Below are positions 16,495 through 25,371 of a stretch of DNA of 64,000 bases, piece after piece (the stretch's first letter is position 1; the number at the start of each line of letters is the position of its first letter). The notes beneath the pieces are model-generated. The model did not search any database. It had not been told where the DNA came from and was given only the letters and a program-made list of their open reading frames with translations. The DNA is from Pseudoflavonifractor sp. Marseille-P3106 (GTDB lineage Bacteria; Bacillota; Clostridia; Oscillospirales; Oscillospiraceae): assembly GCA_900169975.1 (NCBI GenBank), contig LT827124.1, positions 248,001 to 312,000 of the forward strand. Reading direction: 5' to 3'. Both the position numbers and the translations under genes were made by a program.

Positions 16495-17997
16495 GTGATC
16501 GAATTGAAAGATGTTTCCTTTACTTATGAGAGCGGAGAAACCCAAAATAACCTGAACCATATCAATCTGACAATCCAGGATGGCGAAACCATCCTGCTCT
16601 GCGGAGAGTCCGGCTGCGGCAAGACGACGCTGACCCGGCTGGTCAACGGTCTGATCCCGCATTATTACGGCGGGAAGCTGACCGGGCAAGTCCTTTTAGA
16701 CGGGAAAGAGTTAAAAGACTATCCTCTTTATCAAATCGGGCAACGGGTGGGGTCTGTATTCCAAAACCCAAGGACTCAATTCTACAATGTAGATACGACC
16801 AGCGAGATCGTTTTTGGTTGTGAAAACATGGCCCTGCCAGTCCCGGAGATGCGGGAGCGCCTGGAAGAGACTGCCCACAGCCTCAAGCTGGAAAAGCTGC
16901 TGAATCGGAGCTTGTTTGCTCTGTCCGGCGGAGAAAAACAGAAAATCGCCTGTGCCTCTGCCGACGCAATCCACCCGGACATCTTTGTACTGGACGAGCC
17001 ATCCTCCAACCTGGATATTGCCACTATCGAAGATTTGATTGGTGTGATTCGGCACTGGCAGTCCGAGAAAAAGACTGTGATTGTCGCGGAACACCGGCTT
17101 TATTATCTCGTTCCCTACGCAGATCGAATTCTTTATATGAAGCACGGAAGTATTGTACGGGAATTTACCGGGACGGAGTTTCAAAAATTATCGCCCGATG
17201 AATTGCAGGGGATGGGGCTGCGGGCACTGGACCCATTCCACCTGCCCCCAGAGGCCGCCCCCAAACCGGCCGCTCCGAAATTACATATCAAGGGGTTCCA
17301 GTTCTCCTATGAAAAGCACGGCCCCCTCAATGTGGATATTCCAGACCTGACCCTGCCTCAAGGCGAGATCATTGGCATCATCGGAAACAACGGCGCGGGA
17401 AAATCTACCTTTGCCCGGTGTCTGTGCGGTCTGGATAAAAAAGCAAAAGGTGTGCTTGAAATGGATGGGACCCCCTATGACGCGAAGCAACGCAGGCATA
17501 TCTCCTATATGGTAATGCAGGATGTAAACCACCAGCTATTTACGGAAGATGTGCTGGACGAATTGCTGCTCAGTATGGGCGGTGAGGACGAGAAAGCTGA
17601 CACGGCCCGCGCCAAGGAGATACTGAACAGCCTGGACCTGTTGGACAAAGTAAAGCTGCACCCCATGTCCCTGTCCGGCGGTGAAAAACAGAGGGTGGCG
17701 ATTGGCAGTGCAATAGCCTCGGACAAAAAGATCCTGATATTTGACGAGCCTACCAGTGGATTGGATTACCGGCATATGCTGGAGGTGTCGGACAACTTAA
17801 ACCGCTTGAAAGAGATGGGAAAGAGCCTGTTTCTGATCACGCATGACCCGGAACTCATTTATAAATGCTGCACCTACCTGTTGTTCATTCAGGGGAGCAA
17901 GGTGCTGTGGCATCGGCCAATGGATGGGGAAGCTGTGAAGCTCTTGCGGGCTTTCTTCTCCCACGAGCAAGAAACAGGTGCGGTCAATGCCTCCTGA
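16495..17997 (+). CDS. ECF transporter fused double ATPase
   Basis: A 500-residue protein with two ABC domains in tandem. The first has Walker A G-E-S-G-C-G-K-T-T and signature A-L-S-G-G-E-K-Q-K; the second has G-N-N-G-A-G-K-S-T and S-L-S-G-G-E-K-Q-R with Walker B I-L-I-F-D-E-P. This is the fused form of the EcfA/EcfA' pair, which powers uptake with the S and T components encoded just upstream. GTG start with AAGGAGGTGA in front. Confidence 0.9.
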   Translation: MIELKDVSFTYESGETQNNLNHINLTIQDGETILLCGESGCGKTTLTRLVNGLIPHYYGGKLTGQVLLDGKELKDYPLYQIGQRVGSVFQNPRTQFYNVDTTSEIVFGCENMALPVPEMRERLEETAHSLKLEKLLNRSLFALSGGEKQKIACASADAIHPDIFVLDEPSSNLDIATIEDLIGVIRHWQSEKKTVIVAEHRLYYLVPYADRILYMKHGSIVREFTGTEFQKLSPDELQGMGLRALDPFHLPPEAAPKPAAPKLHIKGFQFSYEKHGPLNVDIPDLTLPQGEIIGIIGNNGAGKSTFARCLCGLDKKAKGVLEMDGTPYDAKQRRHISYMVMQDVNHQLFTEDVLDELLLSMGGEDEKADTARAKEILNSLDLLDKVKLHPMSLSGGEKQRVAIGSAIASDKKILIFDEPTSGLDYRHMLEVSDNLNRLKEMGKSLFLITHDPELIYKCCTYLLFIQGSKVLWHRPMDGEAVKLLRAFFSHEQETGAVNAS

Positions 17998-18364
17998 TAA
18001 AAAACTGCACGCTTCCGGCGAGGATTATTTGGAGGCCGTGCTGGTGCTCCAAAAGGAAAAAGGAATGGTACGCTCCGTGGGTGTGGCCCGGTATATGGAG
18101 GTGTCCAAGCCCAGCGTGTGCCATGCGGTGGCAACACTAAAGGACGGTGGCTTCCTCACCATGGACGAGGACTTTTCCCTGCGCTTGACCGATATAGGCC
18201 GAGAGGTGGCTGAGCAGACCTATGAGAAGCACTGTTTTTTCACCCGCCGGCTTATCGCGGCTGGTGTCGATCCCCAGACTGCGGAACGGGAGGCTTGCCG
18301 GATGGAGCACACCATCAGCCAGCGGTCCTTTGAATTGTTAAAAGGGGCGGTGGAGCCGGAATGA
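17987..18364 (+). CDS. DtxR/MntR-family metal-dependent regulator
   Basis: About 125 residues: an N-terminal winged HTH (S-G-E-D-Y-L-E-A-V-L ... V-A-R-Y-M-E-V-S-K-P-S-V) and a dimerisation part with E-A-C-R-M-E-H-T-I-S, the Glu/Cys/His set used for metal binding in this family. Iron or manganese loading normally drives operator binding. The gene overlaps the ATPase gene by 11 bp; the ATG at 17987 is preferred over an upstream GTG. Likely represses this transporter cluster when metal is plentiful. Confidence 0.85.
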   Translation: MPPDKKLHASGEDYLEAVLVLQKEKGMVRSVGVARYMEVSKPSVCHAVATLKDGGFLTMDEDFSLRLTDIGREVAEQTYEKHCFFTRRLIAAGVDPQTAEREACRMEHTISQRSFELLKGAVEPE

Positions 18365-18398
18365 CCGGTAAGCAGTCAGAAGAAAGGGAGGACCCCGC

Positions 18399-18815
18399 GT
18401 GGGGAAATTGCTGATTTTATCCGTCACCAATGGCGAGGAACAAATTCTGGATAGGATCAAGGACTTCCTGGCGGAAGAGCCTGGAATCGAGGTCGTGGAG
18501 CCGCCCGCCGCAAAGCACACCCTCACCATTCCCGGCCTGGAGCTGCACCTGCGCAAGCAGACGGTAAAGTGGCAGGGCCAGCCTCTCCACCTTACGCACC
18601 TGGAGTTCTTCACGCTGGCTTATCTGGCCCGGCACCCCGGCTGGATTTTTACACAGGAGCAGATTTACGAGGCCGTATGGCACGAGTTCCCGGAGGACTG
18701 CGGCGCGGCCGTGGTCAACATCATCAGCCAGCTCCGCCGGAAGATGGGACCGGGAAACCCGATCCGTACCGTCCCCCACAGCGGCTACAAGTTCGAGCTG
18801 CCTTCTGCGGATTAG
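18399..18815 (+). CDS. OmpR-type winged-helix DNA-binding protein
   Basis: A 138-residue protein whose residues 40-135 are an OmpR/PhoB effector domain (L-T-H-L-E-F-F-T-L-A-Y-L ... R-R-K-M-G ... I-R-T-V-P-H-S-G-Y-K-F). The N-terminal 40 residues are too short for a receiver domain and contain no phosphorylatable Asp pocket. It is therefore a stand-alone effector domain, not a classical response regulator. GTG start after AAAGGGAGGA. Last gene of the cargo block. Confidence 0.75.
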   Translation: MGKLLILSVTNGEEQILDRIKDFLAEEPGIEVVEPPAAKHTLTIPGLELHLRKQTVKWQGQPLHLTHLEFFTLAYLARHPGWIFTQEQIYEAVWHEFPEDCGAAVVNIISQLRRKMGPGNPIRTVPHSGYKFELPSAD

Positions 18816-18940
18816 GTGCGCGGGAAAGAGTAAGTTCAACAATCTATGCAGATTGATTGCCATTTACCTGAAAGAAAATGAGCAGAGGGTACGGGCTTGT
18901 AAGTATCATTTATTTCTGTTATCATGTCAGTGTGAACAAA

Positions 18941-18970
18941 TAGGGATCGCCGTAATTCCGGCGGTCCCTA
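18941..18970. terminator. Hairpin after cargo block
   Basis: TAGGGATCGCCG (18941-18952) pairs, with one mismatch, with CGGCGGTCCCTA (18959-18970). It follows the winged-helix gene in a gap of about 230 bp with no other convincing gene. There is no strong T-run, so termination is only probable. Confidence 0.4.
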
Positions 18971-19048
18971 TTCCTATGTCCACGGGCTATCGTTTCGTTA
19001 GAATAATTGCCCAAAACTTGGAAATAATGATTGCAAGGCGGTGAGGTC

Positions 19049-19273
19049 ATGGCAGAAAAACATCAGGTTGATAAAAGCATCGACGAACTGGTTGATATTC
19101 GTGATGTAAAGCTGGATAGCAGCTTGGGACAAGCGGAACGCATCCAGTCATTTCTTCAGCAAATCAAAAATCCCTACTGCTTCAGAGTGGGAGATGTTGT
19201 TGTCAATGTGGCCTATACAGAGGGTGGTCCAACCCTAAACGACTGCTTTGCTGATATGCTGTCGCTCCTGTGA
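19049..19273 (+). CDS. Small conserved element protein (DUF6870-like), 74 aa
   Basis: Residues include L-V-D-I-R-D-V-K-L-D-S-S-L, then I-Q-S-F-L-Q-Q-I-K-N-P-Y-C-F-R-V-G-D and a short strand end. This pattern occurs in small proteins next to recombinases on Firmicutes elements, which I tentatively place as DUF6870-like from memory. The ATG at 19049 has GGCGGTGAGG upstream. It precedes the recombinase genes by 125 bp. Function unknown. Confidence 0.6.
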   Translation: MAEKHQVDKSIDELVDIRDVKLDSSLGQAERIQSFLQQIKNPYCFRVGDVVVNVAYTEGGPTLNDCFADMLSLL

Positions 19274-19398
19274 GGATTTACCTGAAAATGCGGCTGGACT
19301 TTTTTGACCCGCTGTGGTAAACTGAGCATGGACAAAATCAGTGAAACTCCAGTCGTCATGATGGCCTGGCCGTCAATATCTCGACAGGAGCGGTAGCT

Positions 19399-21063
19399 AT
19401 GCTAAATGCAGATATGATTTATGAAGCCGCCGACTACCTTAGACTTTCTAAGGAAGATGGCGACTTTTCTTTATCCAATGATAAGCTGGAGAGCGACAGT
19501 ATTTCCAGCCAACGGGCTATAATCGAACGATTTGTCGCTCAAAATCCGAATATCAAGCTGGTAGCGGAGTTTTGTGATGACGGTTATACCGGAACAAATT
19601 TTGATCGTCCGGACTTCCAGAGAATGATGGAAGCTGTTAAGGCCGGTAAAATCAACTGTGTTATCGTGAAAGACCTTTCTCGGTTTGGTCGTGACTACAT
19701 TGACGCAGGAAAATACATTGAGAAGATTTTTCCTCAGCTCGGTGTACGCTTTATCGCAGTCAACGACAACTACGACAGCTTAAATCATTCCACCGGGGAC
19801 AGCCATGTTCTGCCCGTAAAAAATTTCCTGAATGACTCATACAGCAGAGACATCTCCATCAAGGTGCGGAGTAGTTTTGAAAGCCGTCGCCAAGACGGCG
19901 AGTTCATTGCCAATTATACAGCTTACGGTTATCTGCGCGACCCGGAAAATAAAAATAAGCTGGTTATAGACGAGGTGGCCGGTGAATATGTGCGCGAGAT
20001 CTTTCAGTGGAAGATTGAGGGCATGAGCCCTGTCACCATTGCTGAGAAGCTGAACGGCCGCGGGGTCCTGCCACCGTCAGAGTATAAACGCTCCATTGGG
20101 ATCAAATACAAAACCGCCTTTCAGACCAGTAGCCGGAGCAAATGGAGTCCGAAAGCGGTGATCCGTATTCTGACCAACGAGCTCTACACGGGTGTTCTGA
20201 TCCAAGGCCGCCGCACAACTCCAAACTATAAAGTAAAAAAAGTTATCATCAAGGACAAGAGTGAGTGGAGCCGTATCGAGAACGCTCATGAGGCGATTAT
20301 CCCAGCCCGGGAGTTCCAATTAGTGCAGCGGCTGATGCAGGAGGATGGCCGTCGGGCACCAGGCTCCGATACGGTATATCCTCTGTCCGGGCGTGTCTTC
20401 TGCGGGACTTGCGGCGCACTGGCAAAGCGGAAATCCGTCTCTTATAACGGGAAAAAATATGCCTACTACGCCTGTCCCACAGCGAAAAAAACGGGAGGAT
20501 GTGAGGGGCGGAACATTTCGGAGCGAGAGCTGGAAACGGCTGTCCTTACTACACTTCAATCTGAGATCAAACTGATTTTGGATGTAGACCGGGCTCTGGG
20601 GCAGGTTGGAGCATTGGCCTGGGAGCGTCGGGAGATTATGCGTCTGGAAGCGGCTATTTCTGCACAGGAAGCTGAAATTGCCAAATATAGAACGCTGAAA
20701 ACCAGCGTTTACGAGGATCTTCGAGACGGGCTGATCACCCAAGATGAGTTTCTACACATGAAGCAGGACTTTTCTGAAAGGATTTCTTTCATCGAAGATG
20801 ATATTTCGGGTTTGAAAACAGAGCTGGATGCCGTCCGAGCTGGTCTTGTCAACCAGACGGGGTGGCTGGCTCAATTCCGTCAATATCGAAATCTTGCCAA
20901 GCTCACTCGCACGGTGGTCGTCAATCTGATTGACAAAATCCACATTTATCCCGATAAAAAGATTACCGTCACCTTGCTTTGCAAGGACCAACTGACCGAT
21001 GTGATTGCGTTCCTGCGGGAACAGGTGCAGACACAGCACGCCGCTGAAAAGGAGGCGGGTTGA
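19399..21063 (+). CDS. Large serine recombinase 1
   Basis: A 554-residue large serine recombinase. The resolvase domain carries the nucleophile Ser17 in Y-L-R-L-S and the arginine-rich K-D-L-S-R-F-G-R-D-Y. A recombinase domain follows (about 160-330), then a zinc ribbon (C-G-T-C-G-A-L ... Y-Y-A-C-P ... G-G-C) and a coiled-coil C-terminal segment. Such proteins integrate and excise elements at specific att sites. First of three tandem recombinases next to the right end of the element in spoVT; its stop is adjacent to the next gene. Confidence 0.95.
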   Translation: MLNADMIYEAADYLRLSKEDGDFSLSNDKLESDSISSQRAIIERFVAQNPNIKLVAEFCDDGYTGTNFDRPDFQRMMEAVKAGKINCVIVKDLSRFGRDYIDAGKYIEKIFPQLGVRFIAVNDNYDSLNHSTGDSHVLPVKNFLNDSYSRDISIKVRSSFESRRQDGEFIANYTAYGYLRDPENKNKLVIDEVAGEYVREIFQWKIEGMSPVTIAEKLNGRGVLPPSEYKRSIGIKYKTAFQTSSRSKWSPKAVIRILTNELYTGVLIQGRRTTPNYKVKKVIIKDKSEWSRIENAHEAIIPAREFQLVQRLMQEDGRRAPGSDTVYPLSGRVFCGTCGALAKRKSVSYNGKKYAYYACPTAKKTGGCEGRNISERELETAVLTTLQSEIKLILDVDRALGQVGALAWERREIMRLEAAISAQEAEIAKYRTLKTSVYEDLRDGLITQDEFLHMKQDFSERISFIEDDISGLKTELDAVRAGLVNQTGWLAQFRQYRNLAKLTRTVVVNLIDKIHIYPDKKITVTLLCKDQLTDVIAFLREQVQTQHAAEKEAG

Positions 21064-21065
21064 GC

Positions 21066-22760
21066 ATGGCCAGGAAGAAAAGAGTCCACGCATCCCCCAT
21101 GCGCCCGGAGATCCAAGGGGCTTTATGGGTCGCCGGGCTTTATGGCCGCCTATCCGTGCTGGACAACGGCAAAGTGGATGGGGAGCCGATTGAAAGCCAG
21201 ATCGCCATCATAGAGCAGTATGTCGCCGGTCATCCGGAATTGAAGATCGTAGAGCGGTATATCGACAACGGTTATACTGGGACAAATTTTGATCGTCCGA
21301 ACTGGGAGCGAATGATGGCGGATGTTAAGTCCGGGCGGATTAACTGCATTATCGTCAAGGACCTTTCCCGCTTGGGCCGCAACTATATTGAGACGGGCCG
21401 TTTTTTGGAACGGATTTGTCCAAAGCTGGGTATCCGCTTCATCTCGGTGAACGATAACTATGATACGGCGGAGATCAAATCACAGGACGAATTTGCCGCG
21501 TCTCTGAAAAATATCGTAAATGACTACTATGCAAAAGATATTTCCCTGAAATCTGGCAGCGCCTTAAAAGCCAAACGGCAAAGAGGAGAATATATCGGTA
21601 GCTATGCCCCTCACGGCTATCTGAAAGACCCCTCAAACAAAAACCACCTGATTATCAACCCTGAAACCGCGCCGGTCATCCAGCAGATTTATCAATGGCG
21701 CGCCGAAGGGCTCGGATACGGGACAATCACACGAATGCTCAATGAGCGTGGTATTCCATCGCCGGGCCGCTATCGGTTTGAACACGGGATTGTTACCAAT
21801 AACAACAAAAAAGGCAGCTCTCTTCTGTGGAATCGCCATGCACTCACCGATATTCTCCGCAACATTGTCTATATCGGACACTTGGCTCAAGGAAAATGTA
21901 CGGCAAGTCTGGCCCGCGGCATACCCGTCCATCGCACACCGGAGTCTGAATGGGATATTGCCTACCATACGCATGATCCGATTATTACCGAGGAGCTTTT
22001 CAATCAGGTACAAGAAATCAACCGTTCGCGGGCAGATGCCTATAATGCCAATTATGGAGCCTGCAGCCACCTCCCCAAGGGTGATAACCCCTATCGGGAA
22101 AGACTGGTCTGTGCGGACTGCGGGACACAAATGAAGCTATATCGCAATCTAAGCAAAAACCATAAAAAGGCCTACTTCACTTATATCTGCCCCACCTACG
22201 AGGAACATCAGGAACTGCGATGCACCAAAAAGACGATACGCAGTAACGCTTTAGATGCCATGGTGTTAAAGACACTGAAAATACAGATGGAGCTCTTTTG
22301 CGATGCGCAACAAGTGCTGGAGCGGCTATCAAAGAAACAACCGAAGTTCCCTGCCCATACCGAAGAAAATGAATTGCAGCAGCTCGAACAGCAAGTTAAG
22401 CGGAAACAAGGGTATGCGACATCGCTTTATGCCGATTATCGGACGGGGCTTCTGACGCGGGAGGAATACACATTTGCCCGTGGCAAATACCAGGAAGAAG
22501 TAGCTGCCTTACAGGGGCGGATCAGCCAGCTCCAAGAGCGGCTTACCCTTACAAGCCAAGTGTCGGATTGTGCTAAAAGCTGGATGGCTCTGATTGAACA
22601 ATACAAAAGTGCTGAAATCGTGTCCAGAGAATTGGTCACAGCATTTATCAGTGAGATCCGGCTGTCCGCTGACGGCTCCATCAAAGTCTCGTTCTTGTTC
22701 CAGGATGAATTATCTCGCATCCGGGCGCACTGCAAGGCTGTGGAAAGCGAGGTGGCATAG
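21066..22760 (+). CDS. Large serine recombinase 2
   Basis: About 564 residues. Nucleophile Ser30 in Y-G-R-L-S, catalytic arginines in K-D-L-S-R-L-G-R-N-Y, recombinase domain, zinc ribbon (C-A-D-C-G-T-Q-M ... Y-I-C-P-T), then a coiled coil. The N-terminus has a 20-residue basic extension. The ATG at 21066 follows GGAGGCGGG and starts 2 bp after the stop of recombinase 1. Sequence differs clearly from recombinases 1 and 3, so this is not a recent duplication. Confidence 0.95.
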   Translation: MARKKRVHASPMRPEIQGALWVAGLYGRLSVLDNGKVDGEPIESQIAIIEQYVAGHPELKIVERYIDNGYTGTNFDRPNWERMMADVKSGRINCIIVKDLSRLGRNYIETGRFLERICPKLGIRFISVNDNYDTAEIKSQDEFAASLKNIVNDYYAKDISLKSGSALKAKRQRGEYIGSYAPHGYLKDPSNKNHLIINPETAPVIQQIYQWRAEGLGYGTITRMLNERGIPSPGRYRFEHGIVTNNNKKGSSLLWNRHALTDILRNIVYIGHLAQGKCTASLARGIPVHRTPESEWDIAYHTHDPIITEELFNQVQEINRSRADAYNANYGACSHLPKGDNPYRERLVCADCGTQMKLYRNLSKNHKKAYFTYICPTYEEHQELRCTKKTIRSNALDAMVLKTLKIQMELFCDAQQVLERLSKKQPKFPAHTEENELQQLEQQVKRKQGYATSLYADYRTGLLTREEYTFARGKYQEEVAALQGRISQLQERLTLTSQVSDCAKSWMALIEQYKSAEIVSRELVTAFISEIRLSADGSIKVSFLFQDELSRIRAHCKAVESEVA

Positions 22761-22761
22761 C

Positions 22762-24354
22762 ATGACGGATACGCCTGCCGCTTACCTGCGGACTTCCCTG
22801 GAGGACTTTAACCGTGCTCATGGCCTTGCCGACCAAAGCCAGTCTATTAGCAACCAGCGGAAGGTAATTTTAGAATATGTTCAGCATAATCCAGAGTTTT
22901 CTGAAGTTCAAATCAGAGAGTTCATCGACGATGGGCTGACAGGTACCAACACGGACCGGCCGCAGTTTCAGGCGATGATCGAAGCTGCACGGCGCGGTGA
23001 GGTCAAGTGTATCATCGTCAAAGACCTTTCTCGATTTGGCAGAAACTATCTGGATGTGGGCGACTATCTGGAGCACATCTTCCCCTTTTTGGGGGTCAGG
23101 GTCATCGCGGTCAACGATGGCTATGACAGCAAACAGTATGAGGGCAAAACCGGCGGGATGGATATTGCCTTTCGCAATTTCATGTACGAAAATTACAGCC
23201 GAGATCTTTCCATCAAGGTCCGTTCCGCAATGCACTCCCGCATGAAAAAGGGGCGGTTTGTCAATCATGTTCCCTACGGTTATCAAAAAGCCCCGGGTGA
23301 CAAGCATTTAATGGTGCCTGATCCAAACACAGCCCCCATTGTCCGCGAGATTTTCCAATCAATCATCAGGGGCAAAAGCACCTCTCAAATCGCAAAGGAA
23401 TTGAACACCCGCGGTGTGCTTACGCCACTGGCCTATAAACAGCACCGTTTGAAGCCAGCGTGCCAAAATCGGGAGTTGATGTGGTCGCATATCACTGTGC
23501 TGAACATCTTAAAAAACGATAAATATACCGGGGTGATGACCAATCACACACGAGAGAGCCGGTATATGCGCGACAAAAACCAGCGCCGGGTCCCCCGCGA
23601 AGAATGGATCATCACCGAAAATACGCACGAAGCCCTTGTAACGAAAGAAGAATTTGACGCCGCCCACGCCATGATAAGGGAGGTAAAAAGACCCGAGCGA
23701 AAATCTCCCCCCGCCTGTGATACAGTGTTCTATTGCGGGCATTGTGGCAGGAAATTGAGGAAGTCTCATGGCCTTGATACCTATTTCGCGTGTGACACCC
23801 AGTTATACCAGGAAAACGCCACCTGCTCAAATATCCGATGGAGCAAAACAGATTTAGAGGCCGTCATGCTGCCGGTCTATAAGGCCCAGTTGTATTTGCT
23901 CGGAGAGCGGGCAAAAGAGCTGGCGCTTCAAGGCGACGGCCACCCAAATGAAAACTGGCCAGAGATGGTAGGAAAAATTGATCGTGAGATTGCCGCTTGC
24001 CAAGCGCAAAAAGTCCAATACTACGAAGCATACCGCAACGGCGACTTAGATCGGGGGGCTTTTGTAGAACAAAAGGCCGCCCTGGCCATAAGAATTGAAC
24101 ACCTCCAAGGCGAGCGCACGGAAATTGAACTGAAGCGCCAGGCACAACGGACACAGATTGAGGCGCGAGAGTCTGCCAAGCGGGAGCTGTCCCAATACCT
24201 TTATGCCACACATCTGGATGGGGCGCTCCTGACGGAGAGTATGTACCAAGCGATTGACCGCGTAAAAGTTTTTAGCAATGAGCGTATTGAAATCCGATGG
24301 AAGTTTGAAGACCTGTTTGCGGGACAAGGTTACCGAGAAAGGAAAGCTGTATGA
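22762..24354 (+). CDS. Large serine recombinase 3
   Basis: About 530 residues. Nucleophile Ser12 in Y-L-R-T-S, K-D-L-S-R-F-G-R-N-Y, recombinase domain, zinc ribbon (C-G-H-C-G-R-K-L ... Y-F-A-C-D), coiled coil. The ATG at 22762 lies one base past the stop of recombinase 2; a longer frame from 22594 lies inside recombinase 2 and is rejected. Its stop overlaps the start of the fourth recombinase-like gene (ATGA). Confidence 0.95.
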   Translation: MTDTPAAYLRTSLEDFNRAHGLADQSQSISNQRKVILEYVQHNPEFSEVQIREFIDDGLTGTNTDRPQFQAMIEAARRGEVKCIIVKDLSRFGRNYLDVGDYLEHIFPFLGVRVIAVNDGYDSKQYEGKTGGMDIAFRNFMYENYSRDLSIKVRSAMHSRMKKGRFVNHVPYGYQKAPGDKHLMVPDPNTAPIVREIFQSIIRGKSTSQIAKELNTRGVLTPLAYKQHRLKPACQNRELMWSHITVLNILKNDKYTGVMTNHTRESRYMRDKNQRRVPREEWIITENTHEALVTKEEFDAAHAMIREVKRPERKSPPACDTVFYCGHCGRKLRKSHGLDTYFACDTQLYQENATCSNIRWSKTDLEAVMLPVYKAQLYLLGERAKELALQGDGHPNENWPEMVGKIDREIAACQAQKVQYYEAYRNGDLDRGAFVEQKAALAIRIEHLQGERTEIELKRQAQRTQIEARESAKRELSQYLYATHLDGALLTESMYQAIDRVKVFSNERIEIRWKFEDLFAGQGYRERKAV

Positions 24355-24737
24355 GGGTCGCATTATATATACGAATTGCAAACGACAACACCGGGGATGC
24401 GATTTCGTATCAAGAGCAGGAATTGAGGCGCTGGTCAAACGAGCACGGGCATGAGGTTGTAGAGGTTTTCAAGGATAATGCCCCAGGAGTTCTTGCGGAA
24501 TGTTTTGAACTTCAAAGGCTGCTCGCCCAGCTGGATGCTCACACCTTTGATGGCGTTGTCGTTCGTGGATTGAATAGGCTGGCGAGGAGCTATTACGATT
24601 TCCCACAGCTTGCTGATAAGTTTCAGAAAGCCGGAGTTAAAATCATCGTCCCCTATGATACCGACGATGCCTTTGCGGAGTGTGAGACGGGTTTCCATAT
24701 TTTGAATGCGCTAAAGGCAACCTGGGAACGCGCATGA
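24351..24737 (+). CDS. Resolvase-domain-only protein lacking the catalytic serine
   Basis: 128 residues that align with only the N-terminal catalytic domain of serine recombinases: Y-I-R-I-A at 6-10, then V-V-V-R-G-L-N-R-L-A-R-S-Y-Y-D-F. The nucleophile position holds Ala10 instead of Ser, and the recombinase, zinc-ribbon and coiled-coil parts are absent. ATGA overlap with recombinase 3 indicates translational coupling, and the frame is intact. It could act as a dominant regulator or directionality partner of the three active recombinases; this is inference. It ends about 70 bp before the att junction. Confidence 0.7.
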   Translation: MRVALYIRIANDNTGDAISYQEQELRRWSNEHGHEVVEVFKDNAPGVLAECFELQRLLAQLDAHTFDGVVVRGLNRLARSYYDFPQLADKFQKAGVKIIVPYDTDDAFAECETGFHILNALKATWERA

Positions 24738-24799
24738 AGGTAGCGCAAAAATCAAGCAGGAAGCAGCGGTGCAGCGCACCAAAAATTTTATGTTTTACT

Positions 24800-24822
24800 T
24801 GACACATTAGGACGACCTGGGG
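24800..24822. other. Right attachment junction (attR) in spoVT
   Basis: Left of 24810 the SpoVT frame reads T-H-stop; from 24811 it reads D-D-L-G-R-V-V-I-P-K, the invariant N-terminal AbrB segment that SpoVT normally reaches after about ten residues. The in-frame TAG at 24808-24810 and loss of the upstream codons mark the crossover at or within a few bases of 24811. The partner junction must lie left of this window. Confidence 0.8.
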
Positions 24823-25323
24823 CGGGTGGTCATCCCCAAGGAGATCCGCCGCACCATGCGCATCCGAGAGGGCGACCCGCTGGAAATTTACACGGATAAA
24901 GACGGCGAGGTCATCTTCAAAAAATATTCCCTGATGGGCGGACTGGCCGATTTTGCGGGCCAGGTGTGCGAGACCCTGAACAAGACCACCGGGCTGGTGG
25001 CGGTCATCACCGACCGTGACACCTGCATTGCCGTGGCGGGCGCGCCCCGGCGGGATCTGGTGGACAAGCGCCTGAGCGAGCGGCTGGAAAGTGTGCTGGA
25101 AGGGCGGAAGATCTATCAGGTCCAGCCCGGCGACCCACCCATGGCGGTGAGCGAGGAGAGCGGAAAATTTTTCGTCTCCTGCGCTGCGCCCATTCTGGCG
25201 GAGGGAGACGTGCTTGGCTGCGTTCTCTTCGCTGCCGGAGAGGGAGAAACCGCCTCGGGGGACACAGAGTACAAGCTGCTGCAGACCATGTCGGGGTTCC
25301 TGGGACGTCACATGGAGAGCTGA
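24811..25323 (+). pseudogene. spoVT: spoVT, 5' end displaced by element
   Basis: The frame encodes an AbrB-type swapped-hairpin domain (R-V-V-I-P-K-E-I-R-R, then E-G-D-P-L-E-I-Y-T) and a GAF-like C-terminal domain, the layout of the sporulation regulator SpoVT. The first ten or so codons, normally M-K-A-T-G-I-V-R-R-I from family knowledge, are missing, and a TAG stop precedes the junction. A GTG at 24826 could restart translation but would omit the first strand of the DNA-binding domain and has no good ribosome site. The gene is probably inactive while the element is integrated. Confidence 0.85.
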
Positions 25324-25330
25324 AACAGAG

Positions 25331-25370
25331 AGAGCGCCGGCCTCCGGGATACCCAGGGGACCGGCGCTCT
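25331..25370. terminator. Bidirectional terminator after spoVT
   Basis: AGAGCGCCGG (25331-25340) pairs perfectly with CCGGCGCTCT (25361-25370). It separates spoVT from the convergent small gene at 25372-25458 and can serve both. Confidence 0.7.
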
Positions 25371-25371
25371 T

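Larger units (their letters stand above)
1..24810. mobile_element. Large integrative element in spoVT (right part)
   Basis: The stretch carries an element-type replication and recombination operon (1-10573), a transporter cargo block (10828-18815) and three tandem serine recombinases (19399-24354). Its right boundary is sharp: at 24810/24811 non-coding element sequence gives way to the SpoVT reading frame beginning D-D-L-G-R. The left boundary is not in the window. Seen: gene content and boundary. Inferred: a single element covers all of 1-24810; a composite of nested elements is possible. No conjugation ATPase or relaxase is visible in this part. Confidence 0.75.

Noticed and set aside
18853-19044. 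63-codon frame in the gap before the DUF6870-like gene
   Set aside because: No ribosome site and no protein-like pattern; it covers a hairpin.
22594-22761. 56-codon N-terminal extension of recombinase 3
   Set aside because: It lies inside recombinase 2 in another frame; the ATG at 22762 begins the conserved Y-L-R-T-S region.
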